From an uncultured Collinsella sp. (GTDB taxonomy: Bacteria > Actinomycetota > Coriobacteriia > Coriobacteriales > Coriobacteriaceae): a stretch of 64,000 nucleotides of DNA. Made by a program: the position numbers and the translations under genes. Shown in pieces: positions 26,032 to 34,722 of the stretch (its first letter is position 1; every line of letters starts with the position of its first letter). The stretch is from assembly GCA_959599095.1 (NCBI GenBank), contig CAUGGC010000006.1:1-64000 (forward strand), written 5' to 3'. Under the pieces are notes generated by a model, which worked only from the letters and a program-made list of their open reading frames with translations, was not told the DNA's origin and ran no database searches.

Positions 26032-29000
26032 ATGGCGCAGGGGACGTTTGTGCAGGCGCTCCGGAAAGAGGCGGCGCTGAGTGGCACCTTTATGAAGGGG
26101 CGTTCGCTCATGCTCAACGGCGCCGTGCTGTCGATCGAGGACAGCGGCTCGCGCTTCTCCAAAAACGTGACGGTTGAGGGCTCGGTGCGCGGTTCGCGTG
26201 GCGACCTGTACAAGACGCACGTGGCGCTCGACATGGACGAGCACGAGGTGATCGACTACGACTGCGATTGCCCCGCTGCCTATCGCTACCCCGGCATGTG
26301 CAAGCACGCTATTGCCACGGCTCTGGCGTATTTGGATGCCAGCGGCGCCGAGCCCGTCGAAGGTTTGCGCACGCCGGTCCGCACGTTTGCGGCGCAGCCG
26401 AAACAGCCCGCGCGCAACGCGCCCAAAGCGCCGGCCGTCAATCCCAACTTTCCCTTTCCGGCGCCCGTCCCCACGAGTCCCAGCCTCATGGCGGCGCTCT
26501 CCGATCTTTCGGACGCGCGCATGGATGAGCTGGCGAGCATGCGCCGCAAGCTCGCCGGCAGTGTGGATCCCGATGCCCCCAAGGCGGTGTTGGAGCCCTC
26601 GCTGGTGCCGTATTATAATCCACTGTTTGCCGAGCGCTTTAGCTGGGCGCTCGAGCTTCGCATTCGCTGTGGATCGGTCTCCTACGTGGTCAAGGACATC
26701 GACGGCATGGCCGATGCCTACGTGCGCGGCGGCACCTTCTCGTACGGCAAGAAGCTCACGTTTGTCCATACGCCCGAAGCCTTCGAAGACGTGTCGACAA
26801 AGCTGCTCAACCTTGTCGTGACGACAGTTGCCTATCTCGATGACATCACAAGCTCGCGTTCGGCGTCGTACGACTTTGCCCGCAGCGGTTTTGTCGCCGA
26901 GCGTCAGTTGCCGCTGTCCGAGCATAGCATCGTATATGTGCTGGACCTGTTGCGCGGCCAGACCATCTCTTTTGAGCCCGCCTGGTCGCGGGGGACGACG
27001 ATGCATCGCACCTATGACGTGGCGGTTGAGATGCCTCCGGAAGGGGAGGACGAGGCGCTGTCTGAGCGCCCACCGCTCCTTGCCGCCAAAATCGCGCCGG
27101 CGGCTGGTGGCAGCTACGATCTACGCCTGCCGGCCGATGCATACTGCTTTGCTTCGGGCGACGTTGCCTATCTGGTCGACACCCGCCGTGCGCGCCGCGC
27201 CGATGTAGCGTTTGCCCAGCATGCGGCGCCGTTCCTATCGCGCTTACTGCCCTGTCGCACGCCGATCCATATCGCTGTCGACCAGGTGGGGGAGTTCTGT
27301 CGTATGGCGCTGCCCATTTTGCGCGACTATACCGACCTTACCGCGCCCGCCGCGCTCGATACCGTGGCGCCCGAGCCGAGCTTTGCTATGGCGATCGGCG
27401 TCGACGATGGGCTTGTGACCTGCAAAATTACGGTTGCCTACGGCGACTGGTCGGCAGATCTCTTTAGCCTGGGCGCTCCGGGCAGCCCCTTCGAAGAGCA
27501 ACGCCCCGGCGTGCCGCCCCGCGACGAGGTGGCAGAGTTTCGTGTTATGGACACGGCGGCCCTGTACTTCGATTTCTACGAGGGCGGTCTGGCGTTTGAG
27601 GAGCGCGATGACGAGAGCTTGTTCTGCCTGCTGACCGAGGGCCTGTCCGCCCTGTCCGAGCTGGGTGAGGTCATGCTCAGCGACCGTCTGCGCCAGATTT
27701 CGGTGCGACCCGCGCCCAAGCTCTCGGTTCGTGCGACCGTCAAGAGCAATCTGCTCGACGTCGAACTGGGCGCGAGCGGCCTTTCGGCGTCAGACCTTGC
27801 CATCTACCTCGACTCCTACAAGCGTCACCAGACGTTTGCGCGCCTTACGTCCGGCGACATCATTCGTTTGGACGAGGGTGCCCGAGCCGCGTTTGGCCTT
27901 GCCGAGGATCTGGGGGTCGATGCTGTTGACCTGCTCGACGGCGTGTCGCTTCCCGCGTCGAGCACCCTGTTCGTCGATAGCATGCTCGCGCGCACGCCCG
28001 CGCTCGAGGCCGATCGCGACGCTGCGTTCCGCCGTACCGTCGAGCGTCTGGACACGCTCGGCAAGATGGACTTTACGGTGCCGGCATCGCTCAAGGCAAC
28101 GATGCGCGGCTACCAGGTCGACGGATACCAGTGGCTCGGCTCGCTCGAACACCTGGGCCTTGGCGGCATCTTGGCCGACGACATGGGCCTGGGCAAAACG
28201 CTGCAGATGATCGCGCATATCCTCGCGCGCGTGGAAGCGGGGGACATTAAGCCCACGCTTGTGGTGTGCCCTGCGTCGCTCGTGTACAACTGGACTGCCG
28301 AGCTGGAGCGCTTCGCCCCGTCGCTCGATGTGTGCGCCATCGTGGGCGCCAAGGCCCAGCGTCGCGTGCAAATCGCCGGCGTGGCCGAGCATAACGTGGT
28401 CGTGACGTCGTATGACCTTATGCGGCGCGATATCGACGAGTACGTCGAGCAGGACTTTGCCCGCGTGGTACTCGATGAGGCCCAGTACATTAAAAACCCG
28501 CTCACCCAGGTGGCGCGTGCCACCAAGCGCCTGCCGGCCGGCGTGCGCTTTGCCCTGACGGGCACGCCCATCGAAAACCGCCTATCCGAGCTCTGGAGCA
28601 TCTTCGACTTTTTGATGCCGGGCCTACTTGGCACGCGCGAGTCGTTTGCCAAGCGCTTCGAAAGCCCGGTCGAGCATGCCGAGGGCGACAGTGCCGCTCG
28701 CCTGCAAGCGCTCGTGTCGCCGTTTGTGCTGCGCCGTGTCAAGGAAGACGTGGTGGCCGACCTGCCCGAGAAGATCGAGGATACGGTCATGGCGCAGCTC
28801 ACCGGCGAGCAGCGCAAGCTCTACCTGGCCAACCAGGACCGTATCGCCCAACAGGTGCAGCACCGCGAGTCATCCGAGTTTAAGAAAGACAAGCTCAAGG
28901 TGCTCGCCGAGCTCACCAAGCTGCGCCAGATCTGCTGCGACCCGCGTCTACACTACGAGGATTACAAGGCGGGGAGCGCCAAGCTCGATACGTGCATGGA

Positions 29001-29496
29001 GCTCGTGCACGGCGCACTCGACGGCGGACATCGCATCCTATTGTTCAGCCAGTTTACGGGTATGCTCGATATTATCGGTAAGCGCTTGGCCAAGGAGGAC
29101 ATCGCCTTCCTTAAGCTCACGGGCGCTTCGTCTAAGGAGAGCCGCGCCAAGATGGTCGCGCAGTTCCAAGCGGGCGAGGTTCCGGTCTTTTTGATTTCGC
29201 TCAAGGCGGGCGGCGTGGGCCTTAACCTGACGGCGGCCGATGTGGTCATTCACTACGACCCGTGGTGGAACGTGGCCGCGCAGGACCAGGCGACCGACCG
29301 CGCGCATCGTATTGGTCAGCAGCATACCGTGACCGTGTACAAGCTCATCGCCAAGGACACGATCGAGGAGCGCATTATGCAGATGCAGGAGTCCAAGCGC
29401 GACCTGGTCAACAGCGTGCTCGGCGGCGACGGCATCTCGTCGGCGTTGTTTACCCGCGAAGATGTTCTGGCGCTGCTGGGCGGCGACGGGCGCTAG
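26032..29496 (+). CDS. SWIM zinc-finger SNF2 family DNA helicase
   Basis: A 1154-residue SF2 ATPase of the bacterial SNF2 (HepA/RapA-related) type. Near residues 76-97 a SWIM zinc finger of CxCxnCxH form is seen (CDCPAAYRYPGMCKH). A Pro/Ala-rich linker and a long variable region follow. The motor starts near residue 690: ADDMGLGKTLQM (Walker A) near 714, LDEAQYIKN (box II) near 815, LTGTPIENR, and in the second lobe GGVGLNLTAADVVIHYDPWW and DRAHRIGQ. Such proteins remodel protein-DNA or RNA polymerase complexes. The start at 26032 has GGAGG six bases upstream. Position behind dnaE suggests a role in replication or repair, but that is inference. Confidence 0.9.
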   Translation: MAQGTFVQALRKEAALSGTFMKGRSLMLNGAVLSIEDSGSRFSKNVTVEGSVRGSRGDLYKTHVALDMDEHEVIDYDCDCPAAYRYPGMCKHAIATALAYLDASGAEPVEGLRTPVRTFAAQPKQPARNAPKAPAVNPNFPFPAPVPTSPSLMAALSDLSDARMDELASMRRKLAGSVDPDAPKAVLEPSLVPYYNPLFAERFSWALELRIRCGSVSYVVKDIDGMADAYVRGGTFSYGKKLTFVHTPEAFEDVSTKLLNLVVTTVAYLDDITSSRSASYDFARSGFVAERQLPLSEHSIVYVLDLLRGQTISFEPAWSRGTTMHRTYDVAVEMPPEGEDEALSERPPLLAAKIAPAAGGSYDLRLPADAYCFASGDVAYLVDTRRARRADVAFAQHAAPFLSRLLPCRTPIHIAVDQVGEFCRMALPILRDYTDLTAPAALDTVAPEPSFAMAIGVDDGLVTCKITVAYGDWSADLFSLGAPGSPFEEQRPGVPPRDEVAEFRVMDTAALYFDFYEGGLAFEERDDESLFCLLTEGLSALSELGEVMLSDRLRQISVRPAPKLSVRATVKSNLLDVELGASGLSASDLAIYLDSYKRHQTFARLTSGDIIRLDEGARAAFGLAEDLGVDAVDLLDGVSLPASSTLFVDSMLARTPALEADRDAAFRRTVERLDTLGKMDFTVPASLKATMRGYQVDGYQWLGSLEHLGLGGILADDMGLGKTLQMIAHILARVEAGDIKPTLVVCPASLVYNWTAELERFAPSLDVCAIVGAKAQRRVQIAGVAEHNVVVTSYDLMRRDIDEYVEQDFARVVLDEAQYIKNPLTQVARATKRLPAGVRFALTGTPIENRLSELWSIFDFLMPGLLGTRESFAKRFESPVEHAEGDSAARLQALVSPFVLRRVKEDVVADLPEKIEDTVMAQLTGEQRKLYLANQDRIAQQVQHRESSEFKKDKLKVLAELTKLRQICCDPRLHYEDYKAGSAKLDTCMELVHGALDGGHRILLFSQFTGMLDIIGKRLAKEDIAFLKLTGASSKESRAKMVAQFQAGEVPVFLISLKAGGVGLNLTAADVVIHYDPWWNVAAQDQATDRAHRIGQQHTVTVYKLIAKDTIEERIMQMQESKRDLVNSVLGGDGISSALFTREDVLALLGGDGR

Positions 29497-29661
29497 CCGC
29501 GCGCGGGGTGGGACTGCTGGAGTGGGCAGGACGGTCGACGCATTTTGGCCCGACCGCTTGCCTGATCCGTTATGTGTTCATTTGCAATGCCGTGGATGGT
29601 TTGTCTGCCTTTGGGCATAAGAACCATCGAGAACATTGGCACATCAGCAAAGGAGAACATC

Positions 29662-30024
29662 ATGGCGAAATTCTTTAAGGACCCCGACGGCAAGCTCATC
29701 GCTGCCCTTGGCGACGGCGTTGCGACCCCTGCCGGTTGCACGGAGCTGACTGCAAACACTGAGGACGCGGCGCACGAGAAGCACGTGCCTGTTGTCGAGA
29801 CCGAGCGTGACGGTCACGTGATTCGCGCACGCGTTGGCTCGGTCGAGCACCCCAGCCTGCCCGAGCACTACATTGAGTGGATCGCCCTTGAGGCCGAGGG
29901 CCGCTTAGAGGTCCATTACCTTGAGCCCGGCATGAAACCCGCGACGTTTTTCGCGGGCGGCTCCAAGACCGGTACCGTCTATGCCTACTGCAACCTGCAC
30001 GGGCTGTGGTCCGCGACATTCTAG
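29662..30024 (+). CDS. superoxide reductase (desulfoferrodoxin family, single-domain)
   Basis: A 120-residue non-heme iron enzyme that reduces superoxide to hydrogen peroxide without producing oxygen, as used by anaerobes. The His4Cys iron site is complete: H41 in EKHVP, H63 and H69 in EHPSLPEHY, C110 and H113 in CNLHGLW. The E39-K40 pair of the EKHVP loop is present. The small N-terminal rubredoxin-like Cys4 domain of full desulfoferrodoxin is absent, so this is a neelaredoxin-like (class II) form, although the first 30 residues are longer than minimal and hold one lone Cys. AAAGGAG at 29649-29655 fixes the start. A terminator follows. Confidence 0.9.
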   Translation: MAKFFKDPDGKLIAALGDGVATPAGCTELTANTEDAAHEKHVPVVETERDGHVIRARVGSVEHPSLPEHYIEWIALEAEGRLEVHYLEPGMKPATFFAGGSKTGTVYAYCNLHGLWSATF

Positions 30025-30069
30025 GAGCGCGCCCCCGCTCGGGGTATCATAGCTAGCATATGCACATGC

Positions 30070-30105
30070 AAGCGCCGACTGCATTATGCGGCCGGCGCTT
30101 TTACT
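30070..30105 (+). terminator. terminator of the superoxide reductase gene
   Basis: AAGCGCCG (30070-30077) pairs with CGGCGCTT (30093-30100), with GCAT/ATGC pairing further inside, followed by TTTAC. Confidence 0.7.
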
Positions 30106-30141
30106 ACGATTTCGATGGTTTACGACGGAAAGGGCTGAGCC

Positions 30142-32127
30142 ATGAAGCTCGCGCTTGCACAGATCGATATGCGCCTGGGTGATATTGAGGGCATTTGCGG
30201 CCGCATCGAGGACCAGGCTCGTCTGGCCCACGAGCGCGGGGCGCGCGTGCTGTGCGTTCCGGCTCCGCTCTTTATGGGCGCCATGCCCGGTGGCCTGGTG
30301 GGCGCTGCCGACTTTGAGCACGACATGCTTGCCGGCTTGACTGGTGTCGCCGAGCGTATCCAGGAGCTTGACATGATCTGCATCGTGCCCGCGGCGGTTT
30401 CGTTTGAGGGCCAGCCGCTGCTCGACTACATGATGCTCAAGGACGGTCATGTGGTGCCGGCGCGTTCGAGCATTGCCCTGCAGCGTGGCGAGAACAGCGA
30501 CACGCGTTGGGCGCCGCCGGTGTTCGACGTGGACGGCGTGCGCATCGCCGTGATTTTTGACTTGGACCGCGAACTCGAGATGTTGCCGACCGGTGTTGAC
30601 CTCATTGCGTATTTCCAATTCAACGCGTTTGACATGACCGACCGCGAGACTGCTGCCATTGCCGCCGTTCGCAGCGGCGCCTACCGCAAGATCGCATCCA
30701 AGCGCAGCGTGTGGTTTGCCTGCATAGCGCCGGTCGGTGCCTATGACGAGTCGGTGTATACCGGCGGTTCGTTTGTGCTCGACGACTGCGGCCGCGTGGT
30801 GGCCCAAGCGCCGTGTTTTGAGGAGAGCCTACTGGTTCAGGAGATCCAGCGCGGTGTGATGCTCGATGCCCTGGAAGACCACGAGCTGCCCGAGTTTCGC
30901 TCCGAGGAATGGCTGTGGCAGGCGCTGGTGCTTGCCGTTCGCGATAACGCCCGCGCCCGCGGTGCGTCGCGCGCCGTGGTGGCGCTCGAGGGCGACTTGC
31001 CGTCGTCTTTGCTGGCGGCGCTGGCCGTCGACGCTCTGGGCCCGCGCAATGTGATTGGCCTGGTGCTGGGGCGCAACCGTATCTTTACTCCGGCGCAGGA
31101 AGAGGCCGAGGCTGCCCGCTGTGCCGCCGTCCGCGCCATCGCCGAGCGTTTACACATTCGCACTGTCGAGCGCGATGCACCGGATGCGACGCGTGTGCTC
31201 GATCGCGACGTGTCGGCGGGCGATGCCGAGCGTCTGCGCTCGCGCACGTTGGGCCTCATGCTGGAGGACACGGCGCTCGAGCTGGGTGCGATGGCGCTGA
31301 GCCCGCTGTCCAAAACCGAGTACGCGCTGGCGGCGCCGGCGCTTTGCGGCGGCTACCAGGGCGATTACGCGCCCTTTGGCGATGTGTACCTGTCGACGCT
31401 TGAGTTTGTGGCGCGCGTGCGCAACCGCACGTCTGCCGTGGTGCCCCAAGAGCTCGTGACGCTCAACGCGGTGGAAGATTGTATGGAGCGCGTGCTGGCG
31501 CAAGCGCTCTCGACGCTCGACGGTCCGGTCGATATGCTCGACCGCGCGGCACAGCTGCTCGGCGGGCTTGAGCCGGGTGAGGTCGATGGCGCGCTCGAGG
31601 CGCACGTGGACCGCAATCGATCTTTCGACGACATCCCGATGGCCGCTGGCAAGACTGAGGCCTGCTCGCTGCTGCTGATGCTCGTGCGCCAGGGCGAGGC
31701 TGCTCGCCGCATGCTGCCGACGGCTCCGATCGTCTCGGCACGTTCGTTTGTTGAGCGCTCCTGGCCCTACATGCTTGCGTGGTCCGATCTGGGACTCAGC
31801 GGCAAGGAGCGCATGACGGTCGATTCGCTGGCGCGCGCCGAGGTGCGCCGTTTTGCTGACGAGGATACGAGCGAGCGCGTGCGAAACGAGATGATGGGCG
31901 TGCTGGGCGAGCTGCTGGGTATTTCGCCCGAGCAAATGGAGGAGCTGCGCTCCGAGGACGGTCAGCGTCGTTTGCACGAGGGAATGAAAAAGTTCGAGGG
32001 CGAGGTTCAGGACGCCATCGATAAGATGATGGGCGGTCAGGGCGGCTCGCAAGGTAGTCCCCAGGGTGGCCCGATGCCGCATCCGCCGGTTGATCCGAGG
32101 CAGTTCCCCTTTTTCTCTCAGAACTAG
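30142..32127 (+). CDS. degenerate NAD+ synthetase-like protein (nitrilase and synthetase domains, active sites lost)
   Basis: A 661-residue protein with the layout of glutamine-dependent NAD+ synthetase: an N-terminal nitrilase-like glutaminase domain (about 1-250) and a C-terminal synthetase domain (about 265-560). The C-terminal run MALSPLSKTEYALAAPAL through APFGDVY matches the NadE stretch that normally binds deamido-NAD. Key residues are missing. The glutaminase Cys is replaced in VIFDLDREL, the Glu position reads VPAPLFMG and the Lys region reads PARSSIAL. The SGGxDS pyrophosphatase loop reads EGDLPSSLLA near residue 282. An acidic and then Gly/Pro/Gln-rich tail of about 90 residues is extra. 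It is therefore unlikely to make NAD+; a regulatory or binding role is possible. It is on its own promoter between terminator-like structures. Confidence 0.75.
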   Translation: MKLALAQIDMRLGDIEGICGRIEDQARLAHERGARVLCVPAPLFMGAMPGGLVGAADFEHDMLAGLTGVAERIQELDMICIVPAAVSFEGQPLLDYMMLKDGHVVPARSSIALQRGENSDTRWAPPVFDVDGVRIAVIFDLDRELEMLPTGVDLIAYFQFNAFDMTDRETAAIAAVRSGAYRKIASKRSVWFACIAPVGAYDESVYTGGSFVLDDCGRVVAQAPCFEESLLVQEIQRGVMLDALEDHELPEFRSEEWLWQALVLAVRDNARARGASRAVVALEGDLPSSLLAALAVDALGPRNVIGLVLGRNRIFTPAQEEAEAARCAAVRAIAERLHIRTVERDAPDATRVLDRDVSAGDAERLRSRTLGLMLEDTALELGAMALSPLSKTEYALAAPALCGGYQGDYAPFGDVYLSTLEFVARVRNRTSAVVPQELVTLNAVEDCMERVLAQALSTLDGPVDMLDRAAQLLGGLEPGEVDGALEAHVDRNRSFDDIPMAAGKTEACSLLLMLVRQGEAARRMLPTAPIVSARSFVERSWPYMLAWSDLGLSGKERMTVDSLARAEVRRFADEDTSERVRNEMMGVLGELLGISPEQMEELRSEDGQRRLHEGMKKFEGEVQDAIDKMMGGQGGSQGSPQGGPMPHPPVDPRQFPFFSQN

Positions 32128-32135
32128 GTCGCTGC

Positions 32136-32233
32136 GCGCCCGCCAGAGCGGCAATCTGCCTTTCAATCGTCGGACATGACCGCCAGGTCAATGCCCTCCT
32201 CTTTCAAGGCACCTTGCTCGCTCTGGCGGGCGC
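32136..32233. repeat. 15-bp inverted repeat spanning 98 bases
   Basis: GCGCCCGCCAGAGCG (32136-32150) recurs in perfect inversion at 32219-32233. It lies between the NAD-synthetase-like gene and ruvC. No T-tract follows. On the minus strand the enclosed bases include a short open frame ending LKEEGIDLAVMSDD, which looks protein-like but has no convincing start. Confidence 0.5.
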
Positions 32234-32369
32234 TCGCTTGCGTATACTCAACCTACAATTCGATCTCGGCTGACTTATAGGGCTAGCGTTGTGTTATTCT
32301 AGAACAGACGTTCGTGAATGATGCGCGGGGCCTTGCCTTGCGCTGTGCTTGTGGCGAGGGGAGGTCGGC

Positions 32370-32891
32370 TTGGTTATCTTGGGCATTGACCCCGGTTTGG
32401 CTCATACGGGTTGGGGGATTATCGAGGAGCGGCGTGGCGAGGTTCGCTGCCGTGCCTATGGCTGCATCGAGACCAGTGCCGGAAGTCCGCTCGCGGTGCG
32501 CCTGTCGCATATCGCCCATGACCTTAAGGATGTCGTTGAGCGTTATCGACCCGACACGGCTGCTGTCGAGAGCATCTACTTTGGTGCCAACGTTCGTTCG
32601 GCCATCCCCACGGCGCATGCCCGCGGTGCTGCGCTTGTGGCGCTTTCGGAGTGCGCGCTCGAGATTGGCGAGTACACGCCCATGCAGATCAAACAGGCTG
32701 TGGTGGGCACTGGCGCCGCGGACAAGCGGCAGGTCGCCTACATGGTACGCACACTAACACAGCTCGACCACGACCCGCATCCCGACCATGCCGCCGATGC
32801 CCTGGCCTGCGCCATCTGCCACGTAAACCTCAGCCGCACCCGCGCCCTCACCGGTGGCGAGTTCTATCAACAGAGAGGAACCGGATACTGA
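32370..32891 (+). CDS. ruvC: Holliday junction resolvase RuvC
   Basis: A 173-residue endonuclease that cuts Holliday junctions symmetrically. The acidic catalytic residues are in LGIDPGLAHTGWG (first Asp), VESIYFG (Glu) and HPDHAADALACAI (last Asp pair). I place the start at a TTG at 32370, giving MVILGIDPG, because GGGGAGG lies at 32358-32364; the earlier in-frame TTG would add residues that the family does not have. The stop overlaps the ruvA start as TGATG, so the three ruv genes are one translationally coupled operon. Confidence 0.95.
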   Translation: MVILGIDPGLAHTGWGIIEERRGEVRCRAYGCIETSAGSPLAVRLSHIAHDLKDVVERYRPDTAAVESIYFGANVRSAIPTAHARGAALVALSECALEIGEYTPMQIKQAVVGTGAADKRQVAYMVRTLTQLDHDPHPDHAADALACAICHVNLSRTRALTGGEFYQQRGTGY

Positions 32892-33511
32892 TGATTTCCC
32901 AGCTCCACGGAACGCTTGTCGAGGCCACGATGAGCTCTGCTGTCGTCGATGTGTCGGGCGTTGGCTTTGAACTCGGCATCTCGGGCAGCACTGCGGCCAC
33001 GTTGCCGACGCCCGGCGGCGAGGTCCGTCTCTACACGCGTATGCAGGTGCGCGAGGACGCCATGACACTTTTCGGTTTTTCCTCAAAGGATGAGCGCACG
33101 ATGTTCGACCGGCTCGTGTCCGTTTCGGGCGTTGGCCCGCGCCTGGCGCTTGCCGTGCTTTCCACCTATACCGTGGGGCAGCTGTATTCGCTGGTGATGG
33201 CCGAGGACGACAAGGGCATGGCCAAGGTACCCGGTGTGGGCAAAAAGACAGCTCAGCGCCTGATCCTGGAACTCAAGAGCACCTTTGCCAAGGATAAGGG
33301 CTTTGTGCCGGTCGACGTGATTCCCGGACAGGTTGCGATGCCCGTGTCCGCTGCCGCTCCCTCGGCGATCGACGATGCCCGTGCGGCACTCCTTTCCATG
33401 GGCTTTAGCCCGCAGGAGACCGATGTTGCCCTGAGCGGGTATGATGGGCAGAATATGCGTGTCGAGGATTTGCTCAGCGCGGCGCTTAAGCGACTTGGAA
33501 TGGATGCGTGA
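32891..33511 (+). CDS. ruvA: Holliday junction branch migration protein RuvA
   Basis: A 206-residue DNA-binding subunit that holds the four-way junction and recruits RuvB. The N-terminal OB fold starts MISQLHGTLVEA; the two helix-hairpin-helix motifs are LVSVSGVGPRLALAVL and MAKVPGVGKKTAQRLI. The small domain III that contacts RuvB follows a flexible linker (DDARAALLSMGFSPQE). The start overlaps the ruvC stop and the stop overlaps the ruvB start, both as TGATG. Confidence 0.96.
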   Translation: MISQLHGTLVEATMSSAVVDVSGVGFELGISGSTAATLPTPGGEVRLYTRMQVREDAMTLFGFSSKDERTMFDRLVSVSGVGPRLALAVLSTYTVGQLYSLVMAEDDKGMAKVPGVGKKTAQRLILELKSTFAKDKGFVPVDVIPGQVAMPVSAAAPSAIDDARAALLSMGFSPQETDVALSGYDGQNMRVEDLLSAALKRLGMDA

Positions 33512-34578
33512 TGTGGGAAGCCGATGACTCTCAGGACCTGTGGGCGACGCCCGGCAACTCGCCGGCGGCATCCATGGCGCACGGCGAGCGCATGGTGGGC
33601 TCGGAGCTGACGGCCGAGGACCTCGATGTCGACCGCACTTTGCGCCCCCAGCGCCTGGACGATTACTGTGGCCAGGAGCACATCAAGCAGAGCCTGCGCG
33701 TGTTGATCGAAGCGGCGCAGAGCCGTGGCGAGACGCTCGACCACGTGATCTTCTCGGGTCCTCCGGGCCTGGGCAAGACCACGCTGGCCACCGTTATCGC
33801 CAACGAGCTGGGCGCTCAGATCAAGACCACGAGTGGCCCTGCCATCGCGCGCACGGGCGACCTGGCGGCCATCCTTACTAACTTGCAGCCGGGTGATGTG
33901 CTGTTTATCGACGAGATCCACCGCCTCAACCGTTCGGTCGAGGAGGTCCTGTACCCCGCGATGGAGGACTTTGCCCTCGATATCGTGATTGGCAAGGGTC
34001 CGGCGGCGCGCTCGATTCGCCTGGATATTCCCAAATTTACGCTGGTAGCGGCAACGACCCGCTCAGGCATGTTGACAGGCCCGTTGCGCGACCGCTTTGG
34101 CATTTCATATCGCCTGGATTACTACACGGTCGAGGAGCTCGCGCAGATTGTGACGCGCTCGGCGACTATCCTGGGCGTGACGATCGATCATCCCAGTGCA
34201 CTCGAGATCGGCTCGCGTTCGCGCGGTACGCCACGTCTTGCCAACCGCCTGCTCAAGCGCGTGCGCGACTATGCACAGGTGCGCGGCAACGGTCCCATTG
34301 AGCTCGATATCTGCCGTCAGGCGCTCGAGTTCTTCGAGATCGACGAGCTCGGTCTGGACTGGATGGATATTCGTATCTTGGAGACGCTTGCCAAGACGTT
34401 CTCCGGTCGTGCCGTGGGACTTACGACCCTTGCCAGCGCGGTGGGCGAGGACCCGGGCACGCTCGAGGATGTCTATGAGCCCTATTTGCTGCAGTGCGGG
34501 TTGATGATTCGTACGCCGCAGGGCCGTCAGGCAACCCTTCGCACCTTTGAGCACCTGGGGATTGAACCTACCGTTTAG
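33511..34578 (+). CDS. ruvB: Holliday junction branch migration helicase RuvB
   Basis: A 355-residue AAA+ motor of the RuvAB branch migration complex. Walker A is GPPGLGKTT near residues 82-90; Walker B is LFIDEIHRLN; sensor 1 is AATTRSG; the C-terminal winged helix ends with the conserved GLMIRTPQGRQAT. An N-terminal extension of about 30 residues (Asp/Ser/Pro-rich) is longer than in E. coli. A GTG directly before the ATG at 33511 could also start the protein. It ends the ruvCAB operon. Confidence 0.96.
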   Translation: MWEADDSQDLWATPGNSPAASMAHGERMVGSELTAEDLDVDRTLRPQRLDDYCGQEHIKQSLRVLIEAAQSRGETLDHVIFSGPPGLGKTTLATVIANELGAQIKTTSGPAIARTGDLAAILTNLQPGDVLFIDEIHRLNRSVEEVLYPAMEDFALDIVIGKGPAARSIRLDIPKFTLVAATTRSGMLTGPLRDRFGISYRLDYYTVEELAQIVTRSATILGVTIDHPSALEIGSRSRGTPRLANRLLKRVRDYAQVRGNGPIELDICRQALEFFEIDELGLDWMDIRILETLAKTFSGRAVGLTTLASAVGEDPGTLEDVYEPYLLQCGLMIRTPQGRQATLRTFEHLGIEPTV

Positions 34579-34722
34579 GGCGCTTTGTTTTGGCGGGCTG
34601 TTGGACTATCGCTGGGCATCGGGTAAACATATCGCCGTTCATCGGTTATGGGCGTTTTACTATTGCGCGCCCGTGCTATGCTGAATTGGTCTTTTTCTCA
34701 TTCGGTAACGAAAGGACCGCCC

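Noticed and set aside
22164..26234. A minus-strand frame of over 1350 codons antisense to dnaE
   Set aside because: It lies entirely opposite dnaE and its repetitive, His/Val/Leu/Arg/Gly-rich translation is typical of the antisense frame of GC-rich coding DNA; no RBS or family match.
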